Assembly (NCBI RefSeq): GCF_000224515.1
Contig: NZ_AGAF01000053.1
Span: 1-64,000 of the forward strand
Length of the DNA: 64,000 nucleotides
From: Desulfosporosinus sp. OT
Lineage (GTDB): Bacteria; Bacillota; Desulfitobacteriia; Desulfitobacteriales; Desulfitobacteriaceae
Direction of reading: 5' to 3'
Shown: one piece after another, positions 45,511-53,817 of the stretch
Position numbering within the stretch: position 1 is the stretch's first letter
Layout of the letters: each line of letters starts with the position of its first letter
Translations under genes and position numbers: made by a program
The notes under the pieces: generated by a model
Seen by the model: only the letters and a program-made list of their open reading frames with translations
The model's database searches: none
What the model was told of the DNA's origin: nothing

Positions 45511-45751
45511 TCAACTACCAATACTATCAAAAACAGGTTTTAGATTAACCACAAGATCGGGAAATATTGATACTTTAATCTCATCATCCTCTGAATATAT
45601 ATCTGGTCGACCATATCTTCGGTCCCCTTGCAATGTAAAGACAGTAACAAGCTTTCCCTCCGGTTCAAGGAATAATCTCCCATCTTTCATCTTCCGGCCA
45701 AGTTAGATAATCAGCGTAGGAATAATTACTTTTTCTATCCGGCAGCGGCAT
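45511..45751 (-). pseudogene. Uma2-family remnant with its middle deleted (second copy)
   Basis: ATG 45751 opens MPLPDRKSNYSYADYLTWPE and DERWEII, the Uma2 N-terminus. In another frame the DNA passes directly to LEPEGKLVTVFTLQGDRRYG and RPDIYSEDDEIKVSIFPDL, the Uma2 C-terminus, ending at TGA 45511. The catalytic centre is gone. The break is at the same place (after DERxEII) as in the remnant at 27001, but the second end point differs. Confidence 0.8.
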
Positions 45752-45928
45752 AAAGTTAATCCCCTCCCAATTATTTGCCCTAAACACCCATTACTCAAAA
45801 AAGATAGGTTCGGATGCTATAGGATAATATTACCACAAGAGTGAGCATTGCAAGATTGATCCAATTTTGTCGTAATATAAGAATCCAGTTTTATCAAATT
45901 AGGCAACAACAAGATTTGTCCTGATAGT

Positions 45929-45963
45929 CCTTAACTCCTTCGCCATAGACAGAGAACGGATAC
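45929..45963 (-). pseudogene. Scrap of the ABC-2 permease gene
   Basis: The minus strand encodes YPFSVYGEGVK, matching RYPFSVYGEGVLKF of the permease at 34380. Only about 35 bases remain. It marks a third copy of that segment, placed between the Uma2 remnant and hicAB-2. Confidence 0.5.
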
Positions 45964-46015
45964 TCTTTAGATATTGAATCCATTAAAGTCTGGTAGAGAA
46001 TGTTTTAGTGAAATT

Positions 46016-46040
46016 AGCAAATATCCATTTTGGATACGTA
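46016..46040 (+). promoter_or_regulatory. hicAB-2 promoter region
   Basis: TATAAT is preceded by ACACGTGT, an 8-bp palindrome over the extended -10. A weak -35 (TTTTGG) lies 17 bases upstream. AAAGGAGG follows before ATG 46081. The palindrome is a candidate HicB operator. Confidence 0.5.
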
Positions 46041-46080
46041 CCACACGTGTTATAATGATCTTTAGAAAGGAGGTCAACGA

Positions 46081-46263
46081 ATGAATCCCCGGGAGCTTGA
46101 GAACATAATCAAAGCTAATGGTTGGCAATACACAGATACTAAAGGTTCTCATAAACATTACAAACATCCATCGATGCCTGGGAAAATAACAATCCCATTC
46201 CACAATACCGACATAAAAATTAAAACTGTAAACTCTATCCAGAAGCAAGCGGGGCTGAAATAG
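46081..46263 (+). CDS. hicA: HicA-type toxin (module 2)
   Basis: A 60-residue toxin, MNPRELENIIKANGWQYTDT, KGSHKHYKHP, TIPFHNTDIKIKTVNSIQKQ, AGLK. It is a closer match to the canonical HicA (GSH..YKHP, V.P.H, QAGL) than module 1. The catalytic histidine is in GSHKHY. It is expected to cleave mRNA unless bound by the HicB at 46338. The very strong AAAGGAGG ribosome-binding site suggests high translation. Confidence 0.93.
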   Translation: MNPRELENIIKANGWQYTDTKGSHKHYKHPSMPGKITIPFHNTDIKIKTVNSIQKQAGLK

Positions 46264-46337
46264 CCTCTTTGCCTAGAGTTTACGATAAATATAGAAGTTA
46301 AAAATAATTAATTTACAAAACGAAAGGCGGAATAGCT

Positions 46338-46739
46338 ATGAAACTAATTTATCCAGCTTGCTTTTACCCTTCCGAGGAAGGAGGTTATACTGTAGTGTTT
46401 CCCGACTTACTAGGATGTGTAACCGAAGGCGATACTTTGTCTGAAGCCATGGAAATGGCAATTGACGCAGCTTCTGGTTGGCTGTTAGGCGAAGTTGAGG
46501 AGAATAAGCAATTGCCTAAAGCTACAGATATAAAAAATATAATTCCCAATGAATACGAGAACGGCTTTGTCAGCCTTATCGGCGTTGATTTGGATGAATA
46601 CTCCCTAAAGCACGGAAATAAGGCAGTTAAAAAGACCCTTACAATCCCTGCCTGGTTAAACACTATTGCAGAAGAAAATAATATAAATTTCTCGCAGGTT
46701 CTGCAAAGCGCCTTAAAAGATCAGCTTGGTATTCAGTGA
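46338..46739 (+). CDS. hicB: HicB-type antitoxin (module 2)
   Basis: A 133-residue antitoxin. The N-terminal domain (MKLIYPACFYPSEEGGYTVV, FPDLLGCVTEGDTLSEAMEM, AIDAASGWLLG) is the canonical HicB fold. The C-terminal DNA-binding region is KKTLTIPAWLNTIAEENNIN followed by FSQVLQSALKDQLG, a ribbon-helix-helix type. It neutralises and co-represses with HicA. AAAGGCGG precedes ATG 46338. Confidence 0.94.
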   Translation: MKLIYPACFYPSEEGGYTVVFPDLLGCVTEGDTLSEAMEMAIDAASGWLLGEVEENKQLPKATDIKNIIPNEYENGFVSLIGVDLDEYSLKHGNKAVKKTLTIPAWLNTIAEENNINFSQVLQSALKDQLGIQ

Positions 46740-46934
46740 TAAACAAATCAAAATAAATAATTACAGCAGCCTTAACCGGCTGCCTGGCCACCACTTCATT
46801 GCGGATTTTTATTTTTTGGGATAGGAGTACATTGCCAATGAAGACATTTATTTTCAATGGTTCGTTTGTCGCCAAAATTGCAATTAACTAACCGTTTGTA
46901 AACTTGTGTTTAGCTTGCACCGTCCTTTCCCAGA

Positions 46935-47057
46935 AAATAAAAAACCACGAAAGACGACCCTAATGAGTCAACCTCCATGGTTCTTAGCAATACCTTCATG
47001 GTTTTGCCATAAATGTTTATTTTTTATAATATTCTACGTTAATTTGTAAATACCTTT
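46935..47057 (-). repeat. SigH-promoter/hairpin repeat, copy 5
   Basis: Minus strand: AAAGGTATT (47057-47049), 11 bases, GTAGAAT (47037-47031), then ACCATGAAGGTATTGC and a hairpin with arms AACCATG/CGTGGTT (wobble-compatible) and GACTC/GGGTC, ending TTTTTTATTTT. It points at the 3' end of hicAB-2. Confidence 0.72.
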
Positions 47058-47082
47058 TAATATTCCTTTTAAATATAATTTT

Positions 47083-47125
47083 TGCAAAACCATCTGTTAC
47101 TTCCTCCATGGTCTTACTCGTACAA
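47083..47125 (-). repeat. Partial repeat, copy 6
   Basis: Minus strand: GTAAGACCATGGAGGAAGT and AACAGATGGTTTTGC, a shortened hairpin upstream of copy 5 in the same orientation. No SigH-like promoter is visible. Confidence 0.5.
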
Positions 47126-47169
47126 TCATTTTTCAATAATCATAATTAATTTAAAACTCATTAGACAAA

Positions 47170-47589
47170 TCATGAAGGATTAATTTTAAGTCGTCCCTCC
47201 ACTTCGTCGACCAGAGCTTCAATCTGGTGCGGCAACGGGATACGGGGGATTCCCACAATTAGAATATTTCCACGTTGGATTGGAATGAATAATTTAGCTG
47301 CTTTACTGGAAGAAATCGCCGTAGCCATTGCGGGAGTGATTTCTCCTAACAAACCATAAACTATCATCACCGCGATCGATCCTACAATAAAATCCACCCT
47401 ATCCGCGTTATAACAAATCGCGGACTCCCCTGAGGCGCCTTCTGTCGCCCCTGCTCGTAACATTGCTCCAGTAGCCAGGGCATTCGTTCCCAGTGCAAGA
47501 ATATCCAATTCGGGAATTCGTTTGCGTAACTGCTCCACTATATGTTTACCAATGCCGCCACCCTGTCCATCAATGACTGCTATCCGCAT
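47170..47589 (-). CDS. DUF3842-family protein
   Basis: About 139 residues: MRIAVIDGQGGGIGKHIVEQ, LDILALGTNALATGAMLRAG, IVGSIAVMIVYGLLGEITPA, MATAISSSKAAKLFIPIQRG. This conserved family of anaerobic Firmicutes and archaea has a Rossmann-like GQGGGIGK motif; its role is not established, but it is often found with Fe-S, corrinoid or anaerobic-metabolism genes. ATG 47589 follows GAGGAGGG. It is on the same strand as the ABC importer and FmdE cluster to its right. Confidence 0.85.
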   Translation of the reverse strand: MRIAVIDGQGGGIGKHIVEQLRKRIPELDILALGTNALATGAMLRAGATEGASGESAICYNADRVDFIVGSIAVMIVYGLLGEITPAMATAISSSKAAKLFIPIQRGNILIVGIPRIPLPHQIEALVDEVEGRLKINPS

Positions 47590-47739
47590 ATACCCTCCTC
47601 GTTCTTTCTCATATACAGGGAAGGTGTTCGACTTCAGCAATAATCACAATATGTCATGCATTTTCTGTCCAGGAGAAAACTCACTCCAGTTTGGATTTTG
47701 CTATTCTTCTCCATCTTGTAAGAAAGAAACATCGAGTTC

Positions 47740-47809
47740 GCTTATTAACCGCTAAGATCATCGTAACTTCGCCCCCATCACTAAAGATAGTGAAAAAGAA
47801 GTGCCCCTA
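47740..47809 (-). pseudogene. Remnant of a second fecD-fecE gene junction
   Basis: Minus-strand bases GGGGCACTTCTTTTTCACTA, then GAAGTTACGATGATCTTAGC correspond to the end of the intact FecD-type permease and the start of the FecE-type ATPase at 48880-48960. Stops interrupt it. It is part of a collapsed duplicate of the importer. Confidence 0.65.
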
Positions 47810-47975
47810 TTACTTCCCTATCTCAAGCTTTTTAAAGCCTCCAAAATCCCGTTCCATTTCTGCATACAGGGGCTTACCCAGCAGAAACTGATAAATTTCA
47901 TCACTCTTCTTGATTGGATCAATGTCTTGAAAATGTTGAGGTAAGATAATTTTGCCTGCGTAAGCATAATGCTTG
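47810..47975 (-). pseudogene. C-terminus of a FecB/BtuF-type binding protein
   Basis: The frame AYAGKIILPQHFQDIDPIKK and SDEIYQFLLGKPLY ends FGGFKKLEIGK. It closely parallels the last residues of the intact binding protein at 51637 (AGKVIFPEKFQDIDPVKKS, GGFKKLDLIHP). It is fused on its upstream side to a flavin-reductase fragment. Confidence 0.8.
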
Positions 47976-48075
47976 ACCAAGAAGCAATATTAGCTGTGCC
48001 GACCTTATTCATGGTCGATATCAGAACCACAGGCAAAGGCATGATCGGGCCTCTTTTTTGGGGTTTTAAAATCAT
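47970..48075 (-). pseudogene. N-terminus of a flavin-reductase-like protein
   Basis: ATG 48075 opens MILKPQKRGPIMPLPVVLIS and TMNKVGTANIASWSSIM, the start of flavoredoxin/flavin-reductase-like proteins (KP.RGPI.P.PVVLVST...PNIA.WSSIMP). After about 35 codons the DNA changes to the binding-protein 3' end. It is inactive. Confidence 0.75.
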
Positions 48076-48147
48076 AATTTACCATCCTTTCAATAATAGA
48101 TATTTTCAAGGAGGAAAACACTTTAGTAAAGTTCCGGCTCTCTAAAA

Positions 48148-48900
48148 TTACCTGGGAATTACAACCATTTGGTTTTGTACTCTATCCACGCTTACCGGAA
48201 CTTCATAGGCCTGAGTAATATTTTCTGCCGTCATCACCTCCGGACCACCGGCGACAAAAACCTTTGTATCCTGGAGCAATAAGAATTTATCTGAGAAGCG
48301 CAAAGCTAAATTAAGGTCGTGCATCACTGCAACCACCGCAATATTCTTCTCTTTAGCCGCGGTTCGGATGGTTTTCAGAACTTCCATTTGATTTCTCAGA
48401 TCCAAGTTGCTGGTGGGCTCATCCAAGAGCAGAACCTCGGGTTCCTGCGCCAAGGCCCTGGCGATGACAACCTTCTGCAGTTCTCCTCCACTCAGTTCGT
48501 CTAAGTAGCGCAGGGCAAATTCCGCCAGACCCGTTTTTACCAAGATTCCTTGGACCAAAGATAAATCGGCTGCTGTCGCCTCCCACTTGATGTGAGGTTT
48601 GCGGCCCAAGAGTACGGCGTCAAAGACGGTCTGACGGTTGCTCCCGTAGTTTTGCGCTACATAGGCCATTTTAAGGGCTATCGCCAAGCGACTGAGTTTA
48701 GACAATTCTTGTTGCCCAACAAAGATGCTCCCTTGTTGCGGCAAAAGAATCTTATTCAGTGTCTTTAGCAAGGTTGATTTTCCAGCGCCATTATTCCCTA
48801 AAATAGATAGGAACTCCCCCCGCTGGACAGTGAACCCTATATTCTCTAAAATCGTGCGACATCCATAACTAAATTCGATCCCGTTAACAGATAAGATCAT
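48148..48900 (-). CDS. Corrinoid/siderophore ABC ATPase (FecE/BtuD type)
   Basis: A 250-residue ATPase with Walker A GNNGAGKST, signature LSGGELQKVVIARAL, Walker B VLLLDEPTSNLD and H-loop VMHDLNLALRFSDKF. This is the ATPase family of iron-siderophore, heme and cobalamin importers. It overlaps the permease gene by 4 bases. The cluster includes a binding protein preceded by a cobalamin riboswitch, so corrinoid uptake is the best guess, with cobalt or iron chelates as alternatives. Confidence 0.92.
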   Translation of the reverse strand: MILSVNGIEFSYGCRTILENIGFTVQRGEFLSILGNNGAGKSTLLKTLNKILLPQQGSIFVGQQELSKLSRLAIALKMAYVAQNYGSNRQTVFDAVLLGRKPHIKWEATAADLSLVQGILVKTGLAEFALRYLDELSGGELQKVVIARALAQEPEVLLLDEPTSNLDLRNQMEVLKTIRTAAKEKNIAVVAVMHDLNLALRFSDKFLLLQDTKVFVAGGPEVMTAENITQAYEVPVSVDRVQNQMVVIPR

Positions 48901-49976
48901 CGTAACTTAGACCCCCTTACTAGAAGATAGAGAAAGAGAGGTGCCCCCAGAAAGGAAGTGACTGCTCCGACCGGCAAAACCACAGGCGCAATAATCCGCC
49001 TGGACAAAGTATCCGCCGCCAATAGCAGCAAGGCACCCATCACCCCGGAAGCCGGAATAAGGAAGCGATTGTCCCCGCCTATCAAGCGTTTTACGAGGTG
49101 TGGAGCTACGAGACCAATGAAAGCGATGATTCCTAAGAAGGAAACGATGGTGGCTGTGATCAAAGAGGCAAAGAACATCCCCCACTGTCTCGTCCGTTCT
49201 ACGTTGACCCCTAAACCTTTGGCAGTTTCAGCCCCACTATCCAGGGCATTATAATTCCAGCGGTTGAACAAGAAAAAAAGCGAAGCTCCTAAGACTACAC
49301 AGGACATAATCCCCAACTCACCCCACGATGCCCTGCCGATATCACCAAAGGTCCAAAAGACAATGGCAGCAACATTAACATCATTGGTAAAATACTGCAA
49401 GAGCATTGTAGCCGCCGAAAAAAGAGATCCTAAAGCAACCCCAGCCAACACCATTGACTCGGGAGACGCTCCTTTATATTGGGCCAAAAAGAGAATGATC
49501 AACGTCGTAAGCATAGCCGCTACGAAAGCTGAGATTGTGACAATATAGGGACTATTAATCAACAACGCTCCTCCACCTGTACTTGGAGTGCTGCCGGCTC
49601 CCCAGCCGATGATGGCCAGCGCGGCTCCAAAGGCTGCGCCTTGAGCAATCCCGAGAGTACTGGGGGAAGCTAAGGGATTGCGGAGAATATTTTGCATGAC
49701 CGCACCGGCAACCGCCAAACCGATCCCCGCCACCATCGAGGCCAATACTCGGGGTAAACGGATTGACCAAATGATAATCTGAGACTGTCCCTCGGTTCGA
49801 CCGAGTAGCGTCAGAACCACTTGCCAGGGCGTAAGCTCGGCCGAACCGGCACTGATGGCATATAGGGAGAGCAGAGCAGTCATAACCAACAGACCCAACA
49901 AGATTAATTTCTTCTTCCAGGTATAGTTTAAGTAATGGGTTACCCCGCCATCCGGCACGGTTTCATCACGAACCAA
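48897..49976 (-). CDS. Corrinoid/siderophore ABC permease (FecCD/BtuC type)
   Basis: A 359-residue FecCD-family permease with about ten helices. It has the conserved RLPRVLASMVAGIGLAVAGA, VMQNILRNPLASPSTLGIAQ and FIGLVAPHLVKRLIGGDNRF segments. The start is a TTG at 49976 after GAGGTG. A long cytoplasmic N-terminus precedes helix 1. It forms the membrane channel as a homodimer and works with the FecE-type ATPase. The cluster's binding protein is encoded further upstream, at 52812-51637. Confidence 0.93.
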   Translation of the reverse strand: MVRDETVPDGGVTHYLNYTWKKKLILLGLLVMTALLSLYAISAGSAELTPWQVVLTLLGRTEGQSQIIIWSIRLPRVLASMVAGIGLAVAGAVMQNILRNPLASPSTLGIAQGAAFGAALAIIGWGAGSTPSTGGGALLINSPYIVTISAFVAAMLTTLIILFLAQYKGASPESMVLAGVALGSLFSAATMLLQYFTNDVNVAAIVFWTFGDIGRASWGELGIMSCVVLGASLFFLFNRWNYNALDSGAETAKGLGVNVERTRQWGMFFASLITATIVSFLGIIAFIGLVAPHLVKRLIGGDNRFLIPASGVMGALLLLAADTLSRRIIAPVVLPVGAVTSFLGAPLFLYLLVRGSKLR

Positions 49977-49992
49977 CTTTAATCACCTCAAA

Positions 49993-50628
49993 TCATTTTC
50001 CCAACACAAGGACCCGCGACTCATAAGTTTCCACACACTCCGGACAAGCAATACACCCATCACGCACACTCGCCCGCTGCTCCATTACACCTTCTCCACA
50101 GAAGGCACATTGCACCGTAGGATTGAGTTTAGGACCCTTCGGCAGTTCAAAGGTGATTTCCCGCCAGTCAAAATGCTCTTCCGGCGGAGCTTCCACTAGA
50201 TGCCTGGAAAGCTCTTCATGCACTTGATAAAATTCCTCTATCTCAGCCGGGGTTGCTGTTTTGTCCATCACTTTAGGCCTCAAAGCTTGATGCCTCTCAT
50301 TGTCCATGGCGTCATACTTCAGGGCCACACGAACACCACGCCCATCCTGACGCCGGATAAAACTAAAAACCAACTTGCCATGATCCTTGAACATTAGATT
50401 CCCTTTGCCAAACGTACTAGAAAGCAACGTCTGCACAGCATCCACGCCACAAGCATCATTCTGCACAATGCTGACAATTCCGCTTTTCGGATTATACGGC
50501 TCCCCCTCTAAAGCAGGGAGCACTTTTAAGGCAATTTGAGCAGCCTGGAAACCAATCGCTAACCCTGGGCAGACATGTCCGTGAAACTCTACACAACGAT
50601 CCCAATCTCTCTGAACTAGTTCATCCAT
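49993..50628 (-). CDS. FmdE-family protein with a C-terminal zinc-ribbon
   Basis: A 211-residue protein. The FmdE domain covers residues 1 to about 150 (CVEFHGHVCPGLAIGFQAA; QNDACGVDAVQ), followed by a zinc-ribbon (CAFCGEG ... CIACPEC). FmdE-like proteins were first noted beside formylmethanofuran dehydrogenase, but in Firmicutes they are common next to FecCD-type importers and molybdenum or cobalt genes; the function is uncertain, with metal binding or trafficking suggested. It is 16 bases upstream of the permease gene. Repeat copy 7 lies about 175 bases upstream and reads towards it. Confidence 0.88.
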   Translation of the reverse strand: MDELVQRDWDRCVEFHGHVCPGLAIGFQAAQIALKVLPALEGEPYNPKSGIVSIVQNDACGVDAVQTLLSSTFGKGNLMFKDHGKLVFSFIRRQDGRGVRVALKYDAMDNERHQALRPKVMDKTATPAEIEEFYQVHEELSRHLVEAPPEEHFDWREITFELPKGPKLNPTVQCAFCGEGVMEQRASVRDGCIACPECVETYESRVLVLGK

Positions 50629-50802
50629 AGTTCATCGACTCCTTAATTAATTATTTGATTAATCCTTTTGTCTTTGATCCTTACACTTTAAGACAACACA
50701 GGGTTTTGCTAATTATTCTAATTCCTCAATGGTTCTGTTAAAATTCACCTCCGTCATTGACCTTGTACGCCATTTACCTGGTAAATCATTTTTATCCTAA
50801 GC

Positions 50803-50933
50803 AAAATAAAAACCATGAAGTAGACTCTAACGAGTCAAACCTCCATGGTTTATGCAAACACCTTCTTGGTCTTGCTCAGCAATATCGTTTTCTTAATATT
50901 TTTTACATTCTACAGTTATTCGAGAATTCCTGC
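50803..50933 (-). repeat. SigH-promoter/hairpin repeat, copy 7, upstream of fmdE-fecDE
   Basis: Minus strand: GCAGGAATT (50933-50925), 11 bases, GTAGAAT (50913-50907), spacer, then the hairpin AAACCATGGAGGTTTGACTC ... GAGTC ... CATGGTTTTTATTTT. In this copy the internal ACCATGAAGG word is ACCAAGAAGG. It stands between the methyltransferase and FmdE genes and may set them apart as two transcripts. Confidence 0.75.
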
Positions 50934-50965
50934 CAAATAGGTTTCTCATTATAAATTTTCATTTC

Positions 50966-51565
50966 TCAGATGGATACTTTTCTTCCTATTAAAAGATAAC
51001 GCTGCGTCACATTTTCAATGGTGATATTCTCGAAACCTGCTTCAGAAAAAATAGCTTGCATAACGTCCGCATGTGGTATCATACAGTTCTTTACAGCACC
51101 ACCGAGAGAGGCATGCAGATCATTAATATACTCTCGGCTATGTGGATGAAGCACAGAAACTCTACCTCCATTTTTCAGCACTCTGAACATTTCTTGGGCG
51201 GCTTTTCTAAGATCATCAAAATGCGGAAAAGCCGAGTTGCATACGACTTCATCCACTGCTTGGTCTGCTAAGGGAATATCCTCAGCATTTCCCTCCATGA
51301 ACTCTAAATTAGGCCACTGATATTTTTTCTGAGCCTCCGCCAACATCTGGGGAGCAAAATCTATCGCCACAATGCCTCCGGATAAACCCACAGCCTCGAT
51401 CAACATCGGAATGAGCACCCCAGTGCCGGTACCAAGATCAAGAACCTTACTACCCTGAGGCAAAGCAAGTTCTTCAACCATAGTTTTCAAACGGAGTATT
51501 ACCTCATCTTGGATAAGGGAGTCCCAATTCCCAGCTTTCTCATCAAAATAAGCTTTTTTATGCAT
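50966..51565 (-). CDS. Class I SAM-dependent methyltransferase
   Basis: A 199-residue methyltransferase. Motif I is VLDLGTGTGVLIPMLIEAVG, then IVAIDFAPQMLAEAQKKY and LEFMEGNAEDIPLADQAVDE (motifs II and III). It belongs to the Methyltransf_11/25 group with unknown acceptor. It lies between the riboswitch-controlled binding protein and FmdE on the same strand, so it probably works in the same corrinoid or metal context. Start at ATG 51565. Confidence 0.87.
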   Translation of the reverse strand: MHKKAYFDEKAGNWDSLIQDEVILRLKTMVEELALPQGSKVLDLGTGTGVLIPMLIEAVGLSGGIVAIDFAPQMLAEAQKKYQWPNLEFMEGNAEDIPLADQAVDEVVCNSAFPHFDDLRKAAQEMFRVLKNGGRVSVLHPHSREYINDLHASLGGAVKNCMIPHADVMQAIFSEAGFENITIENVTQRYLLIGRKVSI

Positions 51566-51636
51566 ATCCTATACCTCACCTTCTGGAATAAATAGCTATC
51601 GATTTCTTTAGCCTCGATATCTACCTTTCTTATTTC

Positions 51637-52812
51637 TTACGGATGAATTAAATCAAGTTTCTTAAATCCGCCATAATCCTTAACCATTTGTTCATAGACA
51701 GGTTGACCTAGGAAAAAACGGTAGATTTCCTCACTTTTTTTGACCGGATCGATATCCTGAAATTTTTCCGGGAAAATCACTTTCCCGGCATAATAAGCAT
51801 CAGCCAAGGCCGTATCGATATTCGTTGTATAAAAATTATAAGGGATCTGGCCGTAAACCCGCCCGTTCTTAACTGCACTCAGAGACTGATAAAATGTCGG
51901 GTTTTTCTTAGCGTCGTCAAACACTTTATTGCCGCCTTCATCGATAAAGAGAATATCTGGATCCCAGCTCACCAGCTTTTCCTGCTCAATCATCAAGCTG
52001 CCGCTTTTCCCGGTTTCATCGGCGACATTCCGTGCTCCAATGTACATAAAAGGCGGATACTTGGCCTGAGTGCTTTCGATACCTTGAGTCCCTTTCACCC
52101 CTAAGGCTCCCACATATACTTTTGGCTTCGCAGAGTCTGGAATTCCTTTGGTACGCTCTGCCAAATCCGCTTTGCTGCTTTTCACATAGGTAATGACTTC
52201 CTCTGCCCGCTGTTGTGTTCCGATAACTCTACCAACCAAATCCAAGGAACGATAGACATCCTCTTCATTGAACGTTGCCAAAGGACCATAACTTAAGACT
52301 ACGACAGGAATTCCTGTCTTAGCCTGCAGGTTATCCGCCGCCTTAGCCTTATCCACCAGATAGGAGGCAAAGATGACATCAGGTTTGACACTCAGCAACG
52401 CTTCTTCATCTGGAACGGAATCTATACCACCCTGCCCAATCGTCGGAAGACTTGTCAGCTCCGGATAAGCAAACAGATAGGGCCTTCCCGTCTGATCTTT
52501 CTTTTCCATATTCTCTATACCTACGACTCGGTTTGTTCCCTTGGCGTAGGCAACCAGCCTCAACGACCCCGGCCCGACGGCTACAATTCGTTGAGCGGGG
52601 ATTTTCACTTTCACTTCACGCCCCACTAAATCAGTGACTACTTTCACTTCAGTATTAATTGTACTCTGCGAATTCTCTGCAGCTTGACCTGTCTCTGTCT
52701 TGTTGACTTCTTTTCCTGTTTGAACAGTAGAACACCCCATCAAAGCTAGTCCCACGAGCAGCACACTGAGAAGCCAAGCACTTCCCTTCGAGATCCTTCT
52801 AGACATTTTCAT
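51637..52812 (-). CDS. Corrinoid/siderophore-binding lipoprotein (FecB/BtuF type)
   Basis: A 391-residue periplasmic-binding-like lipoprotein. The signal peptide has lipobox LALMGC. A linker follows, then the FecB domain (VTDLVGREVKVKIPAQRIVA, VKPDVIFASYLVDKAKA, LVSWDPDILFIDEGGN). It catches the ligand for the FecCD/FecE importer further downstream. It is the first gene after the minus-strand cobalamin riboswitch (53735-53600), so it is probably repressed by B12 and likely binds a corrinoid. Its own 3' end exists a second time as a fragment at 47810. Confidence 0.9.
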   Translation of the reverse strand: MKMSRRISKGSAWLLSVLLVGLALMGCSTVQTGKEVNKTETGQAAENSQSTINTEVKVVTDLVGREVKVKIPAQRIVAVGPGSLRLVAYAKGTNRVVGIENMEKKDQTGRPYLFAYPELTSLPTIGQGGIDSVPDEEALLSVKPDVIFASYLVDKAKAADNLQAKTGIPVVVLSYGPLATFNEEDVYRSLDLVGRVIGTQQRAEEVITYVKSSKADLAERTKGIPDSAKPKVYVGALGVKGTQGIESTQAKYPPFMYIGARNVADETGKSGSLMIEQEKLVSWDPDILFIDEGGNKVFDDAKKNPTFYQSLSAVKNGRVYGQIPYNFYTTNIDTALADAYYAGKVIFPEKFQDIDPVKKSEEIYRFFLGQPVYEQMVKDYGGFKKLDLIHP

Positions 52813-53046
52813 GGCCCCTTTCCTCTTCCTATATTTTATCTATCTGAAATTGAATCCACAAATCATTATCCTTTCAGTGATCTTGAGCCATAACTCATCT
52901 TTCTCACCATATTTCTGACCTAACAAAGCTTACAATTATCCAAGGTCCTCATAATTTCTTCATAAAATGTCCCCCTCATCATTGGCCTTAGTTGTACCAA
53001 GAAACGTCGAACTGAGATCAGCCAATCTTTTCTTTGTAAGCAGAAT

Positions 53047-53171
53047 GAAAAAACCATGAAGTAGACTCTAACGAGTCAAACCTCCATGGTTTTTGCAAAC
53101 ACTTCACGGTCTTGCACGACAATATCATTTTCTCAATAATTTACATTCTACAATCGTTCGCTGATTCCTGC
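53047..53171 (-). repeat. SigH-promoter/hairpin repeat, copy 8, in the leader of the binding protein gene
   Basis: Minus strand: GCAGGAATC (53171-53163), 11 bases, GTAGAAT (53151-53145), then the hairpin AAACCATGGAGGTTTGACTC ... GAGTC ... CATGGTTTTTTC. It lies downstream of the cobalamin riboswitch and upstream of the fecB-type gene, so it could provide a second, SigH-type entry point. Confidence 0.75.
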
Positions 53172-53263
53172 CAAAATGTTCCTTATTACAAAAATTAATT
53201 ATTTTCATTTATAGATAATTATTCTCTGAATTTTACCACTCAAACCTTCTTTCATATGGAAGC

Positions 53264-53288
53264 AAAAAACGTTCTCTCACGAGAACGC
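53264..53288 (-). terminator. Terminator-like hairpin downstream of the minus-strand riboswitch
   Basis: On the minus strand CGTTCTC-GTGA-GAGAACG is followed by TTTTTTG. It could act as an additional terminator between the riboswitch and the binding-protein gene. Confidence 0.65.
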
Positions 53289-53398
53289 CTTATCAATCCT
53301 AAGAACAATAATTGTTAATGGTTATTTATTAGCACCATAACCTGCTTCCCACAACATGTTCCATGCTATCACGAACGCAAATTCAGCAGAGAAAAATT

Positions 53399-53425
53399 AA
53401 AAGAGCCGATCTTTTCGGCTCTTTT
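53399..53425. terminator. Expression-platform terminator of the minus-strand riboswitch
   Basis: AAAAGAGCCGA pairs with TCGGCTCTTTT over a 5-base loop and is followed on the minus strand by AATTTTTC. It is about 175 bases past the riboswitch core. It is nearly symmetrical, so it could work in both directions. Confidence 0.75.
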
Positions 53426-53599
53426 AGATGACAAACTATGCTTCAAAATAGATTTTACTCTCTACTTTATAATAAAGATTATCTTCAAATACATACTCTC
53501 CCACCGAAAAATATAGTGGAATTATAAGTGATTTTCCACTTATTTGAACAACGAAATATTAAAATAAGTGCTACTTTTTGTTATTTCTCTAAGACGTAA

Positions 53600-53735
53600 C
53601 AAAGGCTGGTTACCCAGGCTTGATCTCTCTTACTCCCGTTGTACCTACCCTTCGAAAATCCAGTGACATTTGTAAGGCTACTCTCTGTTACAGTGGCGGG
53701 ACCGCGTCGGATTTAAACCGACTTCCCTTTTAAAC
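53600..53735 (-). promoter_or_regulatory. Cobalamin riboswitch, minus strand, upstream of the binding-protein gene
   Basis: On the minus strand CGACGCGGTCCCGCCACTGT (around 53690-53710) is the core GCCACTG element. AGAGTAGCC and AATGTCACTGGA follow, then AAGCCTGGGTAACCAGCC (about 53619-53602), a B12-box in which both sides differ from the AGCCAGGATACCTGCC standard but remain complementary. It is expected to bind adenosylcobalamin or another corrinoid and repress the downstream importer. Confidence 0.88.
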
Positions 53736-53788
53736 ACTTCTTTTTACAAAAGAAGTGTACTTACTCTTCATAATATTAAGTTGGCTAT

Positions 53789-53817
53789 AGAATAGCATGG
53801 GTTAATTTTCCTGTCAA
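53789..53817 (-). promoter_or_regulatory. SigA promoter of the minus-strand riboswitch leader
   Basis: Minus strand: TTGACA (53817-53812), 17 bases, TATTCT (53794-53789). Spacer words (CCCATGC before the -10) match those of the opposite promoter at 54292. Confidence 0.8.

Noticed and set aside
39227..50954. Similar 60-65-residue ORFs at 39409-39227 and 50757-50954 as a conserved small protein family
   Set aside because: Both run through repeat copies in the antisense direction; their likeness (NESNLHG) comes from the repeat DNA. Other copies have stops in the same frame.
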